From Alphaproteobacteria bacterium (GTDB lineage Bacteria > Pseudomonadota > Alphaproteobacteria > UBA828), in the NCBI GenBank assembly GCA_030604165.1, contig JAUVWK010000178.1, positions 1 to 6,104 on the forward strand: DNA of 6,104 nt, read 5' to 3'. The number at the start of each line of letters is the position of its first letter. Positions within the stretch are counted from its first letter, which is position 1. Both the position numbers and the translations under genes were made by a program. Under the pieces are notes generated by a model. The model worked only from the letters and a program-made list of their open reading frames with translations. It was not told the origin of the DNA and did no database searches. Positions 1 to 6,104 of this stretch are shown in pieces.

Positions 1-23
1 CGCGCGTTGGTCGGGGCGCCCGC

Positions 24-1553
<1,530 letters not shown>

Positions 1554-1556
1554 TGT

Positions 1557-2114
1557 TTAGGCCCCTTTCATCGCGAGCTCGAGATTTTGCAACTTGGTGC
1601 GGATGGAGTTGTCGAACATGCGCGAGCCGATCTTGACCACGAGCCCGCCGATGATCGCCGGATCGACCTTGCTGTCGATCGCCACGTCGCGGCCGGCGAC
1701 GGCTCTTAGCGCTTCTTTCACCGCGTTCAAATGCTCCGGCCTGAGTGCCGTGGCCGAAGTCACTTCCGCCGAGACCTCGCCGCGATGCTCGGCCAGCTTG
1801 ACGCGGAACGCCTCGAGCGTGCTGTCGAGCAGGAAGAGCCGGCGGTTCTGCGCCATCAAGCCGATGAAACTGCGTACCAATTCGCTCGTGCCGGCGCGTT
1901 GCAGGACCGCCGCCATCGCTTTGCCCTGATCGGCGCGCGACAGCAGCGGGCTGCGCACCAGCCGCACCAGATCGGCACTTTCATTGAGCAAGATTTCCAG
2001 GCCGGAGAGGTCGTTGGCGACCGCATCCAGCTGACCCCGCTCCAAGGCCAATTCGAACAATGCCGTGGCGTAGCGTTTCGCTAGCTCAGACAGCCCTGTT
2101 GACTGCGCTGCCAC
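1557..2114 (-). CDS. atpH: F1F0 ATP synthase subunit delta (complete, GTG start)
   Basis: Subunit delta (OSCP homologue), which ties the top of the alpha3beta3 hexamer to the peripheral stalk so that the stator resists rotor torque. It is 185 residues long from the chosen start, normal for the family. An N-terminal helical bundle includes the conserved RYATALFELA stretch at residues 14-23. The C-terminal delta signature is around IIGGLVVKIGS at 154-164, followed by DNSIRTKL. I chose the GTG at 2112-2114 because GGGGGAG (2125-2131) lies 10 bases upstream and the protein then begins VAAQSTGLSELAKRYA, as relatives do. An upstream GTG at 2222 would add 36 Arg-rich, family-unlike residues and would be translated through a terminator-like hairpin. 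It is first in the atp operon and ends in TAA 3 bases before atpA. The GTG and its Shine-Dalgarno may be folded into a hairpin, which could tune expression. Confidence 0.95.
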   Translation of the reverse strand: MAAQSTGLSELAKRYATALFELALERGQLDAVANDLSGLEILLNESADLVRLVRSPLLSRADQGKAMAAVLQRAGTSELVRSFIGLMAQNRRLFLLDSTLEAFRVKLAEHRGEVSAEVTSATALRPEHLNAVKEALRAVAGRDVAIDSKVDPAIIGGLVVKIGSRMFDNSIRTKLQNLELAMKGA

Positions 2115-2141
2115 CGAACTTCGTCTCCCCCGAGTTCGACG
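2112..2141 (-). promoter_or_regulatory. atpH ribosome-binding site with possible start-codon hairpin
   Basis: On the minus strand, bases 2141-2133 (CGTCGAACT) can pair with 2120-2112 (AGTTCGGTG). This gives a 9-pair stem, two of them G-U, whose last three bases are the GTG start. The 12-base loop (2132-2121) presents the Shine-Dalgarno GGGGGAG. The pairing is seen directly; any role in translation control is inferred. The ribosome-binding site itself is well supported because it fixes the atpH start. Confidence 0.4.
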
Positions 2142-2180
2142 CGACACAGCGACGCGCGGAACAGTTCGGAAATCGCACAC

Positions 2181-2216
2181 AAAAAATCGCCTCGGACGGC
2201 CGTTTCCGCCCGAAGC
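2181..2216 (-). terminator. Intrinsic terminator-like hairpin between priA and atpH
   Basis: Read on the minus strand, an 11-pair stem (arms 2216-2206 and 2199-2189, two G-U pairs, otherwise mostly G-C) closes a 6-base loop AAACGG. It is followed after GA by six T residues (2186-2181). This is the classic layout of a Rho-independent terminator. It lies about 85 bases past the priA stop, so it could end priA transcripts. It also lies downstream of the best candidate atp promoter, so it may act as a leader attenuator for the atp operon. The structure was found by eye; no folding energy was computed. Confidence 0.65.
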
Positions 2217-2223
2217 CAGCACT

Positions 2224-2252
2224 TAGGTAACACACTCGTTGGGCCCGCGCAA
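2224..2252 (-). promoter_or_regulatory. Candidate promoter for the atp operon
   Basis: On the minus strand TTGCGC (2252-2247) is followed after exactly 17 bases by TACCTA (2229-2224). This is a plausible sigma-70-type pair, though the -10 element is weak. Transcription would start near 2217, giving a leader of about 100 bases that begins with the terminator-like hairpin. A GANTC (CcrM-type) site, GACTC on the plus strand at 2255-2259, lies just upstream of the -35. The placement is tentative, because a promoter downstream of the hairpin cannot be excluded. Confidence 0.3.
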
Positions 2253-2299
2253 CCGACTCAAGGCGAAGCGAAACATCTCATGATCTCAAGGAGTTCAGC

Positions 2300-4537
2300 T
2301 CATAAAAAGCGATACGGATCGACATCCGTTTGAAGCCGCACGCCGCCGGGCAAGCGCAGCTGATCGCGCCAATGCCTGAGCCAGGGTTGCAGGCGCACGG
2401 CGCGCGGCGCCTTGATCAGCAGGCGATAGCGATAGCGGCCCCTGAGCAAGGCCAGCGGCGCCGGCGCGGGCCCGTACACGGCGATGCCGCTATCTCGGCC
2501 CGCCCCGGCCAGGGCAACGCGCGCCAGCGCCCGCGCGGCCCGCGCCACCGCGGCCTCGTCGCGGCCCGAGAGGATAAAGGCCGCGAGCCGCCCGAACGGC
2601 GGCTGCCCGTGCGCCTTCCGCGCGCTCGCTTCGCGCTCGAGAAACGCCTCGCGGTCGCCCGAAACCAGCGCTTGCATGACCGCATCCTCGGGCGCGTAGG
2701 TCTGCAACAACACGCGCCCCGGCCGCTTCTCCCGCCCGGCCCGTCCGGCCACCTGATGCAAGAGCTGGTAGGTGCGTTCGGCGGCGCGCAGGTCGCCGCC
2801 CGCGAGGCCGAGATCGGCGTCGACCACGCCGACCAGCGTCAACATGGGAAAATGATGTCCCTTGGCGATGATCTGGGTGCCGATCAACAGGTCGACCTGG
2901 TGCGCGGCGACTTGCGCGATCAGCGCCGCCGCGTCGCGCGGGCCGGCGATCGTGTCGCTGGTGAGGATGGCGTAGCGCGCCTCCGGAAACAGCGTCTGCA
3001 CTTCTTCCGCCAGACGCTCGACCCCCGGCCCGCAGGCGGTCAGCTTGCCCGGGACTTGGCAGGCCGGGCACTGCTCCGGCAAGAGCTGGTCGTAGCCGCA
3101 ATGATGGCAGGCGAGGCGCCCGGCGAAGCGGTGCTCCACCAACCAGGCCGTGCAGTTGGGGCATTGCAGGCGGTGGCCGCAGGCTTGGCAGAGCGTGAGC
3201 GGGGCGTAGCCGCGGCGATTGAGAAACAGCACGCTCTGCGCGCCGTCCGCCAGCGTCTCGCCAAGCGCGTGGCGCAGCGGCGGCGAGAGCCAGCCGCCAC
3301 GCGGCGGCGGTGTTTCGCGCATGTCCACGGCCTCGATGGCGGGCAGTTGCGCGCCGCCATGACGGGTGGGCAGGCGCAAGGTCCGGTAGCGTCCGGTCTT
3401 GGCGTTGACCACCGTTTCCAGCGAGGGCGTGGCCGAAGCCAGGACCACCGGGCAAGCCTCGATCCGCCCGCGCACCACCGCCATGTCGCGGGCCTGATAG
3501 ATGACGCCCTCTTCTTGCTTGTAGGCGGGCTCGTGCTCTTCGTCGACGACGATCAGGCCGAGCTCGGCGAAGGGCAGGAACAGCGCGGAGCGCGCGCCCA
3601 CCACCACGCGCGCCTTGCCGGTAGCGACCCCGCGCCAGGTCTCGCGCCGCGCGCGTTGGCCGAGGTCCGAGTGCCATTCCGCCGGATCGACGCCGAAGCG
3701 GGCGCGAAACCGCCCTAGCCATTGCGCGCCGAGCGCGATCTCCGGCAGCAGCACGAGGACCTGGCGCCCGGCCGCCAGCGCCGCGGCCACCGCCTCGAAA
3801 TAGACTTCTGTTTTGCCGGCCCCGGTGACGCCGTCGAGCAGGGTGACAGCGAACGCGTCCGCTGCGACAGCGGCCCGCAGCGCCGTGGCGGCGGCGCTTT
3901 GGGCGGGCATCAGCGTGGGGCCGGCCAGCGCCGCGTCCGGCGCCTGAAAGGCGCGCTCGCCGGGCAGCGTGAGGATCTGCAACGCCCCGGCCTCGGCGAG
4001 CGTCCGCACCACGGCGCTGCTGACCACCGCCTCGCGCGCGATATCCACGGCCGGGCGCGGCAAGCCGTCGGCAAGCAGGGCGAGCACCCGCGCGCGCGCC
4101 TTGGTCAGGCGCGTCGGCGCCTTGGCGCCGAGCCGATAGGCGGTTCGCCCGGCCGGCGGGTCGAGCGCCGCCGGCACGCTCATGGCCATACGCAACACCG
4201 CGCCGCGCGGCGCCAGCGTATAGTCGGCCAACCATTCGATGAAGCGGCGCACCGCCGCCGGCATCAGCGGCGTATCGCGCACCGCCACGACGTCTTTGAG
4301 GCGGGCCGGTTCGACCCCGCCTTGGGCGCCGCCCCAGACCACGCCGGTCAGCTCGCGCCCGCCCAGGGGCACCGTGACGAACGCGCCGGGGGGGGCGGCG
4401 AGATCGGCCGGCAGGCGATAGTCGTAGGGATCCGACAGCGGCAGCGGCAACAAGACCGCGACCTGCGCGGGCGGCCCAGAGACGGCGTCCGGATCGTGCC
4501 CGGGCGCGGTCCCGCGAGTAGCGTCGGCGGGTGCCAT
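2300..4537 (-). CDS. priA: Primosomal protein N' / replication restart helicase PriA (complete)
   Basis: A superfamily 2 DNA helicase (3'-5') that recognises stalled or collapsed forks and starts reloading of the replicative helicase. The 745 residues show the full family order. An N-terminal 3'-DNA-end-binding region begins with VAVLLPLPLSDPYDY (26-40). The Walker A GVTGAGKT is at 236-243, LLPEIALG at 263-270, the DEEH box at 332-335 and SATPS at 368-372. The zinc-binding domain has all eight cysteines (450, 453, 459, 462, 477, 480, 490, 493). Motifs V/VI are IGTQIIAKGHHFP and HQVAGRAGR, and the C-terminus is DPYRFL. The ATG at 4537 is the outermost possible start, since an in-frame TAG lies at 4543-4541, two codons upstream. 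No Shine-Dalgarno precedes it. It ends in TGA at 2300-2302. A run of eight C residues on the coding strand (plus-strand G run 4388-4395) encodes part of AAPPG near residue 50. Confidence 0.97.
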   Translation of the reverse strand: MAPADATRGTAPGHDPDAVSGPPAQVAVLLPLPLSDPYDYRLPADLAAPPGAFVTVPLGGRELTGVVWGGAQGGVEPARLKDVVAVRDTPLMPAAVRRFIEWLADYTLAPRGAVLRMAMSVPAALDPPAGRTAYRLGAKAPTRLTKARARVLALLADGLPRPAVDIAREAVVSSAVVRTLAEAGALQILTLPGERAFQAPDAALAGPTLMPAQSAAATALRAAVAADAFAVTLLDGVTGAGKTEVYFEAVAAALAAGRQVLVLLPEIALGAQWLGRFRARFGVDPAEWHSDLGQRARRETWRGVATGKARVVVGARSALFLPFAELGLIVVDEEHEPAYKQEEGVIYQARDMAVVRGRIEACPVVLASATPSLETVVNAKTGRYRTLRLPTRHGGAQLPAIEAVDMRETPPPRGGWLSPPLRHALGETLADGAQSVLFLNRRGYAPLTLCQACGHRLQCPNCTAWLVEHRFAGRLACHHCGYDQLLPEQCPACQVPGKLTACGPGVERLAEEVQTLFPEARYAILTSDTIAGPRDAAALIAQVAAHQVDLLIGTQIIAKGHHFPMLTLVGVVDADLGLAGGDLRAAERTYQLLHQVAGRAGREKRPGRVLLQTYAPEDAVMQALVSGDREAFLEREASARKAHGQPPFGRLAAFILSGRDEAAVARAARALARVALAGAGRDSGIAVYGPAPAPLALLRGRYRYRLLIKAPRAVRLQPWLRHWRDQLRLPGGVRLQTDVDPYRFL

Positions 4538-4660
4538 CGGCTACACTGTGCCAACGACCGCCGCCGGCCTCAAGCGACGCATCCAGGCGCGCCGCCGACC
4601 GCGGCTCCCCGGTGCTTCAATCCTCGCTCCGACAACCACGATGAGACGGAACAGCAGCCG
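4538..4660. promoter_or_regulatory. Divergent priA / transaldolase promoter region
   Basis: These 123 bases separate the two divergent starts and must carry at least the plus-strand promoter. On the minus strand TTGAGG (4573-4568), a 17-base spacer and CACAGT (4550-4545) would start transcription at about the priA ATG itself. On the plus strand TACACT (4542-4547) is a fair -10 element, overlapping the minus-strand one, but with no good -35. A 5-pair hairpin GCCGC/GCGGC lies at 4591-4605. A 7-codon mini-ORF (4641-4664) overlaps the transaldolase ATG. All assignments within the region are by eye and weak. Confidence 0.3.
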
Positions 4661-5326
4661 ATGAAGTTCTTCGTCGATACCGCCGACATTGGCGAAATCC
4701 GGGAGCTTGCGGCGACCGGCTTGCTTGACGGCGTGACCACCAACCCCTCCCTGATCGCCAAGGCGGGCGGCGATTTCTTCGAGGTGATCGCTAATATCTG
4801 TGACGTGGTTCCGGGCCCCGTGAGCGCCGAGGTGACCGCCACCGAGGTCGACTCGATGATCGAGGAGGGCCGCAAGCTGGCCGAAATCCGGCCCAATGTC
4901 GCGGTCAAGGTGCCGCTCACCTGGGACGGGCTGAAGGCCTGCCGGGCGCTCAGCCAGGGCGGCACGCTGGTCAATGTCACGCTTTGCTTTTCAGCCGCGC
5001 AGGCGCTGCTGGCGGCCAAGGCCGGGGCCGCGTTCATTTCGCCCTTCGTCGGCCGGCTGGACGATATCGGCCAGGACGGCATGGCGCTGATCGAAGAGAT
5101 CGGCACCATTTACGGCAATTATCCCGACAGCCTGCAAACCGAGATTCTGGTGGCCTCGATCCGCCATCCCATTCACGTCATCGAGGCGGCGAAGCTCGGC
5201 GCCGACGTCGCGACCGTGCCGCCGGCCGTGCTGCGCAAGCTGGTTTCGCATCCGCTCACCGACAAGGGCCTCGCCGCCTTCCTCGCGGACTGGCAGAAGA
5301 CGGGGCAGTCGATCCTGTCGCGCTGA
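4661..5326 (+). CDS. tal: Transaldolase, small TalC/FSA-type (complete)
   Basis: A class I Schiff-base aldolase of the short transaldolase / fructose-6-phosphate aldolase family, acting in the cytoplasm in the non-oxidative pentose phosphate pathway. The 221-residue TIM barrel is of family-typical length. It begins MKFFVDTADI and carries GVTTNPSLI at 24-32. The Schiff-base lysine is K83 in VKVPLT. ISPFVGRLDD follows at 126-135, then QTEILVASIR (159-168), with VPP (186-188) near the last strand. F129 occupies the position that is Tyr in E. coli fructose-6-phosphate aldolase (Tyr131) and Phe in true transaldolases, so transaldolase activity is favoured; that rests on recalled family knowledge. 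The start is fixed by the conserved N-terminus, although the frame stays open upstream. Only a weak GGA (4648-4650) precedes it. It ends in TGA, 22 bases before the first possible xerC ATG, and is probably co-transcribed with xerC. Confidence 0.95.
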   Translation: MKFFVDTADIGEIRELAATGLLDGVTTNPSLIAKAGGDFFEVIANICDVVPGPVSAEVTATEVDSMIEEGRKLAEIRPNVAVKVPLTWDGLKACRALSQGGTLVNVTLCFSAAQALLAAKAGAAFISPFVGRLDDIGQDGMALIEEIGTIYGNYPDSLQTEILVASIRHPIHVIEAAKLGADVATVPPAVLRKLVSHPLTDKGLAAFLADWQKTGQSILSR

Positions 5327-5335
5327 GGCCGGCCC

Positions 5336-5380
5336 GCCGGGGCACCCTATGCCGGGGCACCCTATGCCGGGGCACCCTAT
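5336..5380 (+). repeat. Three perfect tandem copies of a 15-base unit at the xerC start
   Basis: The unit GCCGGGGCACCCTAT occurs three times without a mismatch (5336-5350, 5351-5365, 5366-5380). Each copy ends in TAT followed by G, so each creates an ATG (5349, 5364, 5379) six bases after a GGGG. Fifteen bases equal five codons, so all three ATGs share the xerC frame and each extra copy adds MPGHP to the N-terminus. Perfect identity suggests recent slippage-type expansion. The repeat is seen directly; its effect is inferred. Confidence 0.97.
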
Positions 5381-6104
5381 GACAGCCGTTCCAAACGTTG
5401 CAGAGGCCGAATTGGCGCCGACCGTCCGCATCGCCGGCGTCGATTTCGTGGCGCGGGCGGAGCTGGCGGAGGCGATCGTCTCCTGGCACGCCTGGCTCGC
5501 GCACGAGCGGCGCGCCTCGGCGCACACCGTCGCCGCCTATCTGCGCGACCTGGCCGCGTTTCTGGCCTTTCTGACCGCTCATTTGGGCGCCCCGCCCGGG
5601 CTCGACGAGTTGGCCGAATTGCGGCCCGCGGACTTTCGCGCCTATCTGGCGCGGCGCGCGGCGGAGGAGCGGGCCAAAACCTCGACGGCGCGGGCGCTCT
5701 CCGTCTTGCGCAGCTTTTTCCGTCACCTGGAGCGCACCGGTGTGCTCTCCAACAGCGCGCTCTCGGCGGTGCGCGGCCCCCGGTTGCCGCGCGCGGCGCC
5801 GCGCCCGCTGGCCCCGGCCGAGGCGCGCGCCGTGATGCGGCTCGCGGGCAAAACCGCGGCCGGCGAGCGCGCTCCGTCATGAGTCGCCAAGCGCGACGCC
5901 GCGGTGCTGCTACTGCTCTACGGTTGCGGCCTGCGCATCGGCGAGGCGTTGGGCCTGGCGCGGCGCGAGGCGCCGCCGGCGGGCGCGGCGCCGGGTGAAC
6001 CCGGCGTGCTGACGATCACCGGCAAGGGCGGCAAGGAGCGTACCGTGCCGGTCCTGCCCGTGGTGACGCGGGCCATCGCGGATTATGTGGCGGCCTGCCC
6101 CCAC
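5349..6104 (+). pseudogene. xerC: Tyrosine recombinase XerC, interrupted by an in-frame TGA and cut by the window edge
   Basis: XerC with XerD resolves chromosome dimers at dif near the replication terminus. From the ATG at 5379, residues 1-135 form a typical N-terminal core-binding domain (for example SWHAWLAHERRASAHTVAAYL and ALSVLRSFFRHLE). The frame then meets TGA at 5880-5882 (codon 168) and continues without a shift into the catalytic domain. That domain starts VAKRDAAVLLLLYGCGLRIGEAL, with the first catalytic Arg at 186, and includes TGKGGKERTVPVLP with the beta-hairpin Lys at 216. The HxxR and Tyr motifs lie beyond 6104. Relatives usually have Trp at the interrupted position, so TGG to TGA is the simplest cause. 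If the stop is obeyed, a 167-residue fragment (177 from 5349) without catalytic residues results. There are three in-frame ATGs in a tandem repeat. I bound the feature at the outermost, but 5379 is probably ancestral. The gene lies just downstream of tal, likely in one transcript. Confidence 0.85.
5880..5882 (+). other. Premature in-frame TGA codon in xerC
   Basis: The local context is TCA TGA GTC GCC AAG CGC GAC. Upstream residues (core-binding domain) and downstream residues (VAKRDAAVLL and the rest of the catalytic fold) are in the same frame, so a substitution rather than an indel explains it. Genome-wide recoding of TGA to Trp is unlikely: atpA, priA and tal all end in TGA, and TGG encodes Trp elsewhere in xerC (residues 36 and 39) and in tal. 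Confidence 0.93.

Noticed and set aside
2153..2212. Antiterminator pairing of TTCCGCGCG (2161-2153) with the left arm of the terminator hairpin
   Set aside because: Eight of nine bases can pair, but the segment is transcribed only after the T tract, so it cannot act as a classic antiterminator.
2115..2222. Longer atpH from a GTG at 2222
   Set aside because: It adds 36 residues unlike any delta subunit, has no supporting Shine-Dalgarno that I see, and overlaps the terminator-like hairpin. The GTG at 2114 has a good Shine-Dalgarno and the family N-terminus.
2330..3718. 462-codon open frame on the plus strand opposite priA
   Set aside because: It is antisense to a PriA gene whose motifs are complete. 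The predicted protein is rich in Arg, Ala and Gly with no recognisable domain, as expected of a shadow frame in GC-rich DNA.
2490..4235. 581-codon open frame on the minus strand in another frame of priA
   Set aside because: Low-complexity Arg/Ala/Gly translation overlapping the real PriA frame, with no family resemblance.
3722..4660. Long N-terminal extension of the transaldolase frame (open from 3722), suggesting a fusion protein
   Set aside because: The extension is antisense to priA and has an unstructured His/Arg-rich composition. The transaldolase fold begins exactly at MKFFVDTADI (4661).
5327..5340. Terminator after tal
   Set aside because: The GC-rich CCGG-type inverted repeat has a very small loop and no T tract.
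5336..5380. Short CRISPR-like array
   Set aside because: The copies are directly abutting 15-base units with no spacers. This is a simple tandem repeat.
5879..5882. ATGA stop-start overlap at the xerC stop, as if a second gene began there
   Set aside because: The frame opened by that ATG gives an Arg/Gly/Ala-rich peptide. The conserved XerC catalytic sequence continues in the original frame instead.
5880..5882. Genome-wide reading of TGA as tryptophan, or selenocysteine insertion
   Set aside because: TGA ends atpA, priA and tal, and TGG is used for Trp in the same genes. There is no reason for selenocysteine at this non-catalytic site.

Overview
The window is a GC-rich stretch of housekeeping chromosome. 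It most likely comes from an alphaproteobacterium, probably of the Rhodospirillales type. The basis is protein character (the AtpA, AtpH and PriA sequences, and XerC motifs such as YGCGLRIGEAL) and gene order. As I remember it, xerC, a small transaldolase gene, priA and then atpHA is a familiar arrangement in that group. I could not run a search to confirm the placement.

Layout. On the minus strand, reading from high to low coordinates, lie priA (4537-2300), a 185-base gap, atpH (2114-1557) and atpA (1553-24). The atp genes are separated by only 3 bases, so they are the start of an F1 ATP synthase operon. atpG, atpD and atpC would be expected beyond base 1. On the plus strand, diverging from priA across a 123-base gap, lie a small TalC-type transaldolase gene (4661-5326) and a xerC-type tyrosine recombinase gene. 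xerC begins at 5349, 5364 or 5379 and runs off the right edge at 6104. There is no gene-free stretch over 300 bases, and I see no RNA gene, insertion sequence, prophage or CRISPR array.

How the parts fit. AtpH and AtpA are the stator-binding and non-catalytic subunits of the F1 motor. PriA restarts collapsed replication forks. The transaldolase belongs to the non-oxidative pentose phosphate pathway. XerC with XerD resolves chromosome dimers at dif. Apart from the atp pair, the genes are linked by conserved neighbourhood rather than by a shared pathway.

What stands out. (1) The xerC frame is interrupted by one in-frame TGA (5880-5882) where relatives usually have Trp. The same frame continues intact on the other side, so this is a point nonsense change (pseudogene, strain mutation or sequence error) and not a frameshift. 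(2) Three perfect 15-base tandem copies (5336-5380) sit on the xerC start and triplicate a GGGG-plus-ATG start module in frame. (3) The priA-atpH gap holds a strong intrinsic-terminator-like hairpin with a T6 tract. It lies between a candidate atp promoter and the atpH start. (4) The atpH ribosome-binding site lies in the loop of a possible hairpin that includes the GTG start codon. (5) priA seems to lack a leader and a Shine-Dalgarno. I see no evidence of a wholly new system; the interest lies in these local features.
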